This document shows positions 1-12,800 of a stretch of 28,305 nucleotides of DNA, piece by piece. Each line of letters starts with the position of its first letter. Within the stretch, counting starts at the first letter, position 1. The position numbers and the translations under genes are program-made. Below the pieces are notes generated by a model that was given only the letters and a program-made list of their open reading frames with translations, did not search any database and was not told where the DNA came from. Source of the stretch: Saccoglossus kowalevskii (lineage: Eukaryota > Hemichordata > Enteropneusta > Harrimaniidae); the NCBI RefSeq assembly GCF_000003605.2, contig NW_003120918.1, positions 311,970-340,274 of the forward strand. Reading direction: 5' to 3'.

Positions 1-720
1 CCACACATGCCTAACTTCACATTCCTCAACATCCATACCAAACAACCACACATACCTAACTTCACATTCCTCAATATCCATACCAAACGAACAACCACAC
101 ATGCCTAACTTCACATTCCTCAATATCCATACCAAACAACCACACATGCCTAATTTCACATTCCTCAATATCCATACCAAACAACCACACATACCTAACT
201 TCACATTCCTCAACATCCATACCAAACAACCACACATACCTAACTTCACATTCCTCAATATCCATACCAAACGATCAACCACACATGCCTAACTTCACAT
301 TCCTCAATATCCATACCAAACAACCATGCATGCCTAACGTCACATTCCTCAATATCCATACTAAACGAACAACCACACATGCCTAACTTCACATTCCTCA
401 ACATCCATACCAAACAAACAACCACACATGCCTAATTTCACATTCCTCAATATCCATACCAAACGAACAACCACACATGCCTAACTTCACATTCCTCAAC
501 ATCCATACCAAACAACCACACATGCCTAACTTCACATTCCTCAATATCCATACCAAACAACCACACATGCCACACTTCACATTCCTCAATATCCATACCA
601 AACGAACAACCACACTTGCCTAGCTTCACAATCCTCAATATCCATACCAAACGAAACCACACATGCCTAACTTCACATTCCATCCACACCAAACAAACAA
701 CCACACATGCCTAACTTTTC
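1..720. repeat. 45/49-bp minisatellite array
   Basis: About 15 full copies plus a degenerate last one, starting at 1, 46, 95, 140, 185, 230, 279, 324, 373, 422, 471, 516, 561, 610, 657 and 701. The unit begins CCACACATGCCTAACTTCAC and ends CCATACCAAACAA; some copies carry four more bases (CGAA, CGAT or CAAA), giving 49 bp. The 45-bp unit is a multiple of three, so open frames appear on both strands; these are artefacts. It lies in the intron after CSPP1 exon 27 and runs off the left edge. Confidence 0.95.
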
Positions 721-790
721 ATGCATTGACATTCATACACAGTATCCATAGCATGCAATTAATATAAGAGAGTTTCTATTGAATACTTAC

Positions 791-892
791 AAGGTCGTGG
801 TGATACATTGGGGAGAGGGACATCAGAGTAGAGTTGACCAGTGCCACTCCCACTGACACCTTCATTAATGTTATGTAGTTGCCTTAGATCAG
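791..892 (-). CDS. CSPP1: CSPP1 coding exon 27 (last in window)
   Basis: 102 nt, phase 1 to 1, residues 797-830, [19 protein letters not shown] followed by [15 protein letters not shown]. The A-D-L-x-x-L-H continuation after the GGGGAP block fits the family. Acceptor TTTTTACAG, donor CTT|GTAAGT. No stop codon is reached, so the gene continues past the left edge. Confidence 0.85.
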
Positions 893-3800
893 CTGTAAAA
901 AAAACACAGTCAAAGATCTGTTCAGTTTTAATTTAATGATATTCATTATTCTAAGCAAAAGCTCAAAGCAAGTACATTCTGTAGAACTAAATCTGTCTCT
1001 TCCTTGATGGTAAAAGTCTAACTTTACTACCATAGAGTGTTTTCAGATTTACCTGTATACATGTACATTAAACAACCCCCCCCCCTCCCCCTATTACCCT
1101 CTTTATCTGGACACTTATACATACCAACTATATTTCCTTTCACATCCTTCATTGGAGCACCTCCACCCCCTTTACCCCATGGATCATACGACCTGGCTTC
1201 TGCTTCTAGTTTTCTATTATATCGATCCTCTTCTTCCTTCTCCTTTTTCCTTTTCAGCTCTCTTTCCCTCATCTGTAACAAAAAAAAAACGAGGAAAACT
1301 TGTACTTCCCTAGATGCAGCATCAGCAGTGACATACGTGCCACAGGAGAGTATTATTTGAAGTAAGTCACATAGATAGAATAAAATACAGACGCATTACC
1401 TGTTCTAACAGTTCTTGCTGGTATGACTTTGGATCCTGCTGGTGGCGAGGGCTAAGCTGCTCATCACCGACATAATTAATAATGGCACTCTCACCACGTA
1501 ATATTGCAGTGCTGGCAAGAACAAATATTCACATTATTACATTACTTCCTAGAATTTATCTGTTTGTACATTAGCAGATGATATGTTGCATTTCACCTTC
1601 ACAGACATCACTGATCAGTTTAGTTCATTTAATTTAAACTCTGTTGCTTATTCCCAATGTTGTAATTAGATAATTGGTAGTGTTACTATGGCAACAAACT
1701 GAATGCAAATACATCTTAGAATGCCAATGATCGCCAAGATCTCATTGAGAGTGAGAAAGTCATGAGATTTTGTGTTTTATTTTCTCTTATCATGACGTCC
1801 ACTGTTCCTCTGGTTCCTCTAACTATGACATTTGGAACAGTACCAGGTAAATACAAATGTACGATGACAGGAGAGCATGGAACACTATTAGGGTTAAAAA
1901 CAAGCTTTCTGCCTCTTTTGCTCTCAATGACATTTCAATGGCCATCTAAAGTCTATCATATCAAAATGAGGATTGGGAATTCAATATTAACTGACTGAAA
2001 ACAACAGCACTGTCAGACATGTGTAGTGGGCTTTATAGCCACAGATGGACACTTATGCAACAGAGACAGGGTAATCATAATACAACTGAGATACAACTTA
2101 CTCCTGTCTGGTTAGTTCTGGTCCTCTTGGGTTGAGGATTCCACCTGGTAGACCACCTGATAGCCCACCTGGTACACCTCCCACAATACCTGAGCCAGCA
2201 GGTACCATAGGAACAGTACCTGGAATAACACCCTGCTGACCATAGGCCATTCCTATAGGTGGACCCCCTAAGAAAGAGATAGGAACAACATCTTTAGCAT
2301 ACAATAGTCAGCCCAACAGATTGTGAGGCTGCAACTGAAAGATCGTCAGTAAAATAATATTCTTCTTTCATCACTAGAGGGCAGCAGTCACAGGAATTAC
2401 TCGCGTTGAACTGAGGGGGCTCACTTCACAATTACAGAATATAGCACTTGAACTTGAAAAGGAGATTAACCCAAAATGATGATTTATGATGATTACTATA
2501 CTAAAGCATATCATATAACAGTGAAATGGAATTCTAATACACAATACCAAGAATTCATAAGATAAGGGTATGGTAATAACAAATCCATGCAAAATAATAT
2601 GCAAAGAAGATGACATTCCATGAGAGGTTCACACATCTGTCAACTGAATTGCATCACTGAATACAGAGAACGCTTGGAGAGGTTCTTATGAAAAAGTCTT
2701 CAGAAAGTCAAGAACATGCTCTGTAAACATGCAAGACAAACAAAAACACAATATTTTTGCACATTGTATTTTTGACTCACAATTATTGCACAACTTTTTT
2801 TTTTTATAAATCCTTGCTATTACATATATTGTACACATTGTCTGCACAAGTATGCATTTTTCAATCCTGACATTTTCACAAACCAGGATTCTAATAGATC
2901 TCCTGGATTGTCGTTGCAACTATGTTCTCCACTGTTTTGTTTTATAATATAAGCAGTGAAAATACTCTAAAGAATTAAAGCAATGCTAGTGAGCATGTTT
3001 TAGGATTATTTAGAAATATTAAACTAAGAAGAAAAGAATTATATTTTTTATGAAAAGCTGCTAACACCTGGCATTTTAATTTTAATTAGATAACACATAA
3101 GCATAACACCAGCATGCAACACATGCAGAAATAGATTCAAAATTTACGCATATAAAACCTGTCCTGCCACCCTATAAAAGCCTTGAAATGTCAGACCCTG
3201 ACTGATTAATAAGTTTAGTGTATTAACTGTTCAACAAATCAATTGAAAGAGTAAAAACTAAAAATAATTATAATTAAAGTATTCAGTCAAGTTTTTAAGT
3301 GTTGTAATTATTTGGCAAAACAACATAATGAAACAGTTAATTATTAACTTTATTAACCAATCAGAAACTGTCGATTTTACCAGAAGATGCAATTAATTCC
3401 TATATACCACCCCTACCTCCTAGTTTGCCAGCATCGGGCATTAGTTGCTTGGTTTGTTGGAAAAGCTGTTGCTGTGCTTGGAGTTGCTGTTGTTGCTGCA
3501 GTAAGAGTTGCTGCATATTGGGTGCAGTGCTACCTTGTAACCATGTGGGTGGAGGAGGGTACTTGTTATCTGCTGGTCAGAGTAAGATCCGTACAGAACG
3601 GTGCTCAGTGCGAGTGAATAAAAACTGCATTTGAACGCTGAGTGCGTGTGATACCATAGATGTCATGGGCATTAGTATAATGTTACATTTGGACATGTGC
3701 ATGGCTTGCTAGTATCGTATTTACTCTATAATACTAAAAATTCTGTTCAGAAGCTGAAAAAATTTACAATGTTCTGCCAGTAACATAATGCTACAGTCAC

Positions 3801-6800
3801 CAGGTATATAGAGTTCAAAGTTCAGCAACAAGCATACTATTGTTATATTCAAACAAGTATGCAAACTCAATGCACGAACCATGCATTACAAGAATATAGA
3901 AAAGTTTACAATGATAAACGCATGAAAATGAATGTGGTTGCACAAGTATGATGGAGACAAAATGACGCGATGTATGTTTGCAAAGAACGACGTATTGGTC
4001 ATTACAGATTGCAATGTACAGTGTACATGTCAAAGCTACAAAGAGGAACTATCTATGATGATATGCTACACAGAAAAAGTGTGTGTATAAATATGGACAC
4101 AGACTGGTAAAATATGCCTACGCTGGTAATCAGCAATTTAAACCAAACAATACTGACAAATACAACACAACTATAAAATACACACAATTTTACAATTGAA
4201 ACAAATTTGTATTCCCTCATTCTACATTCATATTGCTGATATTTGGAAAAAACATAAAAATCACAATAAACCAAACACCACTGTAAACTGAACAATTTCC
4301 ACAGTTTATTTGGTGTACATTTCAAAAGATTTCCCTCTATGACACAACAGAACTGAATTACCGGATGGTTTCGTTCGTTCCTTGAGTTTTTGAGTCCATA
4401 ATGCTTAGCATGTAGAAAAGTATGGTGAGTTAGTACTGACATAAGAAAATGGAAACAATTAAATTTACATATAAGTAAACAAGGTCCACAACAGGCACAA
4501 AAACAAAAGATCCTAGAATAAGTTTGAGATAAATTTATGAAAAAAAAAAATGAAAACTATATAGAAAGAACTATTCCCTATTTGTAAGGTATCAATTTGG
4601 CCTTGAAATGACTTGTGTTTCTACATGTATACTCAATACAAACTTAAATATACAGTATAATTTTCATGCAAATTAGGCATTTAGAATTCACAATTGTACA
4701 AGAAAACAATTCTCAGCTTGCAGATAACAGCAATTCAAAACGGAAAATAGGAAATACACTACAGAGGTAAGAATCATCAAATACTAGTACTACCTATCGT
4801 TTAACAACAGGCACAAACAAGACTCACTAAAACATTTGCAACTATAGAAACTAATTGAAATGTACAATGGACAAAGAAATGCGTTACCATCCTCCTTGTC
4901 TAATTTCTTCATATATTCTGTAGCAGTACAAAATGTGAATGAGAAAAAAAAAAGAATTAGAAAGAATAATTTAACTTTCCTATTCTCAAGGGCAGACATT
5001 TAGGCATTTTCACTGCCGGGAAACCATCAAAGTGAAAACAAAGGCTGAAAACTCTCAGAAAACGGTACTATGGGATGGTTGTTGAGACTGAACAGTGTGA
5101 CAACATTACCCCTATATGTGCAACATATATATTCGGTTGCTCAGGATTACCTGAGTTTGAGTGGAGTTTGTGCTGTTTCCTCAACTTTTTTCACCGGCTC
5201 TTCAACCAGTGTTCCCCAGCAGCTCGCACAGAGCCCATAGAAATACATGGTACAGTTGTGCGCACCATAGCAACATAGAATGTTTTGTGACATAGCTCTA
5301 CTCGTGAGGATAAGCAAAAGTTGGCAAATACAATGAGTGCCCTCTAGAGGTGATTTATTAAATTCCTCTGTTTTAACACAGAACATTTGTAACAGACAGA
5401 CAGAGAGACAGACAGATAGATAGATGGATAGACAGACAGACAGATAGATAGATGGACTGAGACGCCATGATACATACCACTAAGTTTATTTCGTTCCACA
5501 TTCGCTGTATGCATGTGAAGAAGCCAGTCACATAATTAGAATATGTGTGTAAGAAAATGAATTAATTATCCAAATTAATGAATACATTATCTAAAAAAGC
5601 AGTTGATTACACTTTCACAGCACGAAGATTCAATAATTCGCCAGCAACTGCAGGTGTACAGTACAAAAACACATTGACATATTTCCCAAATTCCCCTCAA
5701 AAACATATGTAGTAAGTTCTCTGAAGATAGTTCAAACATTGACAGCTACGTAATCCATACTGTATACAGTTATTATCAATATTTATGCCAAGGTTAGCAA
5801 TGTATAACAATTTAATCAATGAGGTGCCTTTACATTGGCAGATTTTGGTTTGAAAAGAAAGTTTTACTGTAAATTACCGCCAAAAGTTATCGTCTCAGGA
5901 TTTAGAAGTGCTCCTTATAATGGTGGCATGACAAAGACAAGAATAATTAGAACATGTCAGATCAATCAGCAGAAAAAAATGTTAAAAACAGATTAGTAGA
6001 AAACAAATTTACAAAAAAAATCCACACAATTCTATGTATTTTTTTCACCATGCATTTTGACACAGATGAAACATGGATAAAATAGAACTGAACCGGAAAT
6101 AGAAATCCAAACCAACACTGAGGAACCTTAAAAAATTCAGCATGTTTAAATTTCATGTTTCCATGACGATGAACCATATAACCTCAAGCTGATTTGTGAG
6201 ATCTCACAGAACTAGGACCTTCACTACACACAAGACTGAACATGCATACCTATACTTATGGATATGTAATTTTCACACAATGCAATGACAACATAAATAT
6301 TTATTTATCACAGAATGCTACTGTCTATTATTACCGGATGTTCTGTTGAGCGACTGAGTCATCTCATCAATCCATGTCTTGCCAGTATTAAGTGACCCTG
6401 AGTAAGGAAGTGATTAGTATAAACAACACTTTGAAAAATTCTGAAAGCTCCACTCACTAGTCTAGAGTTCTGAATGTGCTGGTTCACAAATACAAAAGTT
6501 ATTGTGTAATTAATATTACGGTATAGTGTTCAGGATGCATAACTATGACAATGAGAAAAACAAAAATGCATAAACCAGTTTATGTGTGCTGTTAAAATAT
6601 TTACTTTGATGTGAAGAGACACCACAATAAAAGCATACATTACAAACAGTTAACAAACACATACACTTTTAGACACTCATAAGAACTGCTTTAATTTGAG
6701 TGGGCTGACATGTACAAAGTAAAATAACACAGTACAAAATGTAGATAAAAGGTTGTCGGAACATCACAATGCAAAGCAGATGCAGATAAAACTTAGTGCA

Positions 6801-9800
6801 CCATCATTATCAACAATCAACAATGTTGCTTTATCTGATTGTGACGACATATACAGGAAGAAATGGCGTAGTGTTGACACAGATTAAGATTGCTGCAACA
6901 TCCTTGATTTTGGGAGTGATGAATGAAATTGACAAAATGAAACATGACGTGAGGAACACAGATTAATGGATGCAACAAAGACACAAATGGGAAATACATA
7001 AGCCTATGCAATAAATACAGAAATGAACACCACACAGTAAATATGCATTGATGATATCTTATACGTCATGCAAACTCAGAAAAGTGATGCTTGAAGTGTC
7101 ACAGTCGTCACATAGCACATGCTAAAATTTCATTTTTACCTGCATTTCCATTGGCTTAAATCCTTGACATTGGTCAAGATTAGCCAGTCAAATATATTGT
7201 ACTATTAATTGTCAATCAGGCTAGGGCAGGAGTATTTCACAGACACACATGTGATCCACTTCACAAATTCCATATGCAACGACTGTGGCGACTGCTCAAT
7301 TACTTTTGATGAAACAACTATTATATAACATGCAAATTATAATGAAGTCAATGAGGTCAAACTTACTTTTAGCCGTTTCTGGATCTAGTGGATCTCTCAG
7401 TCCGTAATACACATAGGGATCATTAGGATTAAGCTGACTGGTCGGATACGACCCAAGATCTAGTGGTCTGAATTGGAGAAAAGAAAACCATAGAAAACTG
7501 AATGTACTGGAGGCAAAAAATATAATTACACAGAAAAAGTAAAAGGGAACATACAGCATAATTATCAGCTGGGTGTATTGTCTCTTATTCTGTTGATAGT
7601 GAACTGATTTAAACACAGTGAATAACACAAAAGAAAGTACATGTATTGTTTCATTCACAAATGAGTAAATTTGAAATCTAATAAATATTCCTGAGCTTGC
7701 AAATTGCTAGAATGAAACTGTGAATATGTCCCCTTTCTTTTAATGGGATACATCCTTGGAGATAACTAAATGCTTTATATTATATTTGGTCTTCTTCCAT
7801 TATGTGTGTGTATGTTTTCTATATTTTACAATCATTTCATAAACTTGCAAAGTTAACCTGAATGCCAAAAATCACAAAACTGATATGTTTGGTACAAAAC
7901 TGCATAGATGTAACATCTGTCGTAATCAGCAAGTGTATTAACAGTCGACCCCCTCCCCTCCCCTCCCCTCCTCCTGTATGAAGCCAAGCACAGCTACTAG
8001 ATATGCAAATGAGACATACATTCTTACCAGCTATGCTGAGAAATATTGGATATGCAAATGAGACATACATTCTTACCAGCTATGCTGAGAAATACTGGAT
8101 ATGCAAATGAGACATACATTCTTACCGGCTATGCTGAGAAATACTGGATATGCAAATGAGACATACATTCTTACCAGCTATGCTGAGAAATACTGGATAT
8201 GCAAATGAGACATACATTCTTACCAGCTATGCTGAGAAATACTGGATATGCAAATGACAAATACACATACTGAACTCACACTTGATTAGAAAATAAATGA
8301 TATGAATGTATACTCACTGTTCAAGAAGTGACGATGTTCTTGGTTGTGCTCTGGCATAGTTTGGTTTCTCCTGCACAGCTGCATGATTAATTGGGTCAAA
8401 GCGAGGTTTACTTTCTTGTGGAGGAAGATTCTTTAAACGATCAGCCTAGAAAAGACAAGAAACTGAATGGTCAACAAGATCTGGAGAGACAAGTACATAA
8501 CTGCCATTTTTTTTTATTTCGCCTATGTCACCATGGAAATCAGAACAGTGGCGTGACAATGGGAGAGAGTAGAACAATAATTGAGTGCTGCATACAGTGT
8601 AGTTTTGGATTACACCAGAAATGTTGGTGGCAATATTTTCCGTGATTATTTTTTGTTAGATTTGAAACAAAAGAAAAAGGATAGGATTTGCCCACATTGC
8701 TAGATTTTGATGTCCTGACGACAATGACGAGACATACATCCGCTCTAGACATACAATCAATTACAGCAAAGAAAGATATCAAGATTGGCTTTGAATAATA
8801 ATCATACATATACTCACAAACTTTTCTGGGTCTCTTTCACCCGATGCATTCACTGACAATTCAGCATTTCTTTCCCTGAATAAAAGACATTACCAAATAA
8901 TTTAGTACAGGAACAATTAATGTTGCAGATAGTTTTCAAGTCGTAGCATATGTTTTGGAGATTACGGCATTATGAATTTAAAGTCATATCCTCTTGCAGT
9001 CATACCACTCTCTAACAGTCTTACTGCCCTCTAACAGAATCTAGCATGATTCTCTTTTTTTTTTGTTAGTGGTACCGGTTTTTTTGTGCAAATATCTGTT
9101 GGCTTCAAAACGACAGAAATAGACAAGTACACACTGTTTTGACTTTGAGTTATTGATATTCGAATAACAAACAATATGACAAATGTTCCACTCATAACAG
9201 AATGATACTGAAATGAAATGAATTAAGTGACACTTATAAATATGCAGCATGCATTAACATAATGAGACAGAAAAGCATGCACATTATGCAAATGATGTCA
9301 CGTTTCGATGTCTTGCGTAGGACGGAAATATATGTGTTGTATATATCACATGGGACACACATAAAACACAACACAGAGTGTCAACAATGTTTGTTTTTCA
9401 TCAAATTACTGCCATGTACAAGACAACATGTGACTTCATTTCTGAGATGTACAAATGAGGTAACGATGTGTTTTACATAACGCCACGCATGATTCTGAAA
9501 CTGATTATGATTAGAAGTAATAAAACTCAGGAGACCACAATACTGGGATATGAACTGGAAAGCTTACAGAGAACGGGTAGTGTCATTCTAGAAATAGAAA
9601 CATGCTTTTTTTTTAACAATTACCCCTCTCAGGATAAGAACTTTCAACGTATAATTTTTAATTTTCGATAAGAACTGCTTTCGTCTACATGTATGACCTT
9701 AATTGACTAAAGAAAACTTTTAATATTTTTAACTGCTGAACAAGCCTTTCAAAAGAGCATGTATTTGCATTATAAATGCATGTGCTATAGTGCACCGTAG

Positions 9801-12800
9801 TTTAGGAAAAGAAATTATAGACCTATAACGTCAAGTCATCCCAGTTCAAATATGTAAAGAGTCAATTTTCACAACAAAATGTTTGAAATGCTTTAGATGG
9901 TGATAAATCCAGTGCAGTGTTATGGAGGACCATTCTTTTGGTTGACCACAGTGCAACATAATTTTGTAAATACAGACATGTGCTAATATGTCTGTTTGGC
10001 TTTCAAATTTGTTATGTACCATGCCTGGTTCAATTGAAATGTGCAAGCCTAGTTTCTGCCAGCATTGCAACATGGTTGGATTGTGTTTGATAGAATAATA
10101 GAAAGACAAATCTGAAAATAATAAATGGTATTGGATTAACACATCGTTGATGGTGGTATACTATATACAAGTCAATATAGGATATCTGTAGAGACTTTCA
10201 GCAGACGATGCATTAAAAACTAAAATGTATGTGTGGGCAAACCAATGCACTGTGCTCAGGTAAAAAATGTATATGGTATGGTGGGTGGAATGGCATGTGC
10301 AAGCCCATGTACAAACAGCATGTGATGACCATGCAAATGCCATGCACTAAGAGTGGTCACGGCATGCAATGACCTTGAACAAGTGGTATTTGAGGCATGC
10401 ATACAGAATGGACTAACAGCAGCAATCTAGATGAGGTGTACCAGTATACATAACTCCCTTTATTGAGTCTTACCGTTGTTTTTCTCTGCAGGGACAGAAG
10501 GTGGTAAAAAGGGATTGTGTCCATAAAAAATAAAATGTAAAAAGAAACATGGATGGGTTTTGAGATTAGGAATTCCATGAATGAGTTAAAAGGGCAATTA
10601 TTTAATATGCATTTAATCATAGTACATAGTATGTACAGAAACTTTTGTTATTCTGTATTCAAGGAATATGTCAAAAAGTAGGCTAATTTTTTTTAATTCT
10701 TTTCTTTGTCATTTCTTTCTTTCGGCCAAGATTCAAGAGAAAATAATAGAAATCAACTCATTTATGGAATACTGTAAAATACATTATTTTTGCTCAGAAT
10801 TTTTGTTTTCCTACTTTTTCGCTGAAGGAATGATTCAGTTAAAATAAAATCCAGTGAATAAACTTTTTTTTCTATATTTTACATTCAGCTTGTCAAAAAT
10901 CAGTAAAAATAAATTTCAAAGAAGACGTCCAGAAATGCTTTTCAGCGAAAATTAATTCCAGCTAAAATAAAGTAATCTACACTACTGGTAACTTTAGCAT
11001 TTATTCCTACAGGGTTAATAGTTAAAAGACCTTAAAACCAGAAAATAGAACTTAACATAAATGTGTCAACACATATATTGCACACATTTGTGTTAGTTTT
11101 CATATAATAACAATTTTTTTACTAAAACAATTGAAATCCATGATGTTTCCAAAACATTTGCACAATTTCATGTATTTGTCTATAATTTTTTGATAATTTG
11201 GATCAAAAGGTCATGATTGTACATTAAACTACAGATTATATCAGAATTTGTGAAACAAATTTGGAAACAATTATGCATTTTTGTTGTGATACGTAGATTT
11301 AACATTGACTCTAGGATTTAAACCTGGCTCAGACATGCAACTTCAAAGAATAAGAATCAAAAACTCAATTGCTTAATTTAGTAAATTTTTCAAAATAATG
11401 TGTAAAACTGCAGATTATTTTCCAGATAATCTTTACCTTAGTTAAGACACACAAACAAGAAACAAATCATCAAATTATCTTTTAAGAAACAATCAAAAAC
11501 TGAAGTTGGATAAACAGTAATTAATATCAATATAAAAAAAAAAAAAAAATTAAACTTAAGAATATGCATAATCTAGTGAACAAGTGAATGCTCACAGCAA
11601 CGCGTTTAATACTAAAAGTCATATTTCATTTTTGATGTACCTTCGTTTTGCTTCTCTGGCTTCAGCAATTTGCTGTTCTAAATCTCTTCGATAAGCTTCT
11701 TTCTTCCTTTGAGCTGCACTTTGAGAATCACGCTCACCTGTGAAGTCAGAGCATATTTATTTTAATTGAACAAAAAACAGAATCGAAATAACTCAAAAAA
11801 ATAAACTGGAGAGTATCATTACTGGCTAAGCAAATAAATCCAAATTGTTGGCAAACATGAGCCTGAAATGGACTATACCTAGTTTTAATCCAAGACCATC
11901 ATCATCTATGGGTGCTGATCGGGCACCACCTCTTGTTGGTGCACCCCTGTATGGTGGCCTACTAAATAAAGATATGAAAAAACAGTGAAAATATTATTAA
12001 CACATTCATAATAAATTGAAAGATAAATAGTAACCACAGTGGGGATCAATATTCACTTTTAATGCGCTGAAAACAAACTAATAACACTGCATGTTATTAA
12101 TCAGGGCATTTTCTAACCAATTGTCCAACAGAGCATTATCTATATAATTACTGCCTGCAATCGAGATACAATGTCAACACTCATGGCAATTGTAGAGACT
12201 ATGATTGTCTGTGATTTCCATATACTTATAGAAAATACCAAACTTTGAAGTTATGGTACTCGACGCAATGCCTCCTGGCTGGGGTTCCAAGCTAAAACTC
12301 AACATAAATTGTTGCACATGCTACTTTCAGTAAACAAACTGTGCATGTGCAAAAATGCAACAATCTTGCACATAAGTTATAATAAGGAGTCATATTACCC
12401 AGCAGTCATAAATCAGACAGGGCACCCTAAGTTAATGTATTTTAAAATGGACCCCTGTTAAGGGTTGTGTATTGTAACTCATTCTATTCACCAAACTATA
12501 AACTCACCTATCCGCTTCTTCCAGACTTCTCCTTCGACCTGATGAACTTTCACCCTGTTGTCAACAAATAGGGAAATGACATTAATTCAAGAATGATTTG
12601 AAAATCATTTTTTTTTTCCTGATTCAGTTTAACAGAATATATAAATTTCTATATTGGCCAAGCAAATAGAGTTGTAAATGGATTACAGAAAGGCTGTTCA
12701 AAGCATTGATATCATTTTGATCTGTAGTAGACCATCAATGTAGATATGTTTTTGAGATATTGTAGATGAGAAACTACTAGACAACCAAACACAGTTGTCG

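Larger units (their letters stand above)
3573..6334 (-). other. CSPP1: CSPP1 introns 21 and 22
   Basis: Holds the 30-nt microexon, the GACA/GATA microsatellite and a CTCF-like motif. The frame ending KLR at 5147 has a good donor but no acceptor that preserves phase. Confidence 0.6.
8876..11640 (-). other. CSPP1: CSPP1 introns 16 and 17 around the microexon
   Basis: Apart from the 12-nt exon at 10474, this stretch holds MITE-like element B, a poly-A run near 11534 and AT-rich sequence. No other exon was found. Confidence 0.65.

Noticed and set aside
101-704. Open frames on both strands with 15-residue repeats
   Set aside because: Produced by the 45-bp unit being a multiple of three; frames shift at every 49-bp unit and there is no start or splice context.
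1762-1998. 78-codon plus-strand frame, sharing GGAACAGTACC with exon 24
   Set aside because: The shared word is only 11 bases and on the strand opposite to the gene; most likely coincidence.
5147-5230. Possible exon coding [18 protein letters not shown] with donor CAG|GTAATC
   Set aside because: No upstream AG gives the phase 1 to 1 length required between exons 21 and 22; the only length divisible by three runs into a TGA.
8001-8255. 8-nt exon CATAGCTG in each 49-bp unit
   Set aside because: Exon 19 joins exon 20 exactly in phase without it, and 8 nt would break the frame; the sites are better seen as decoys.
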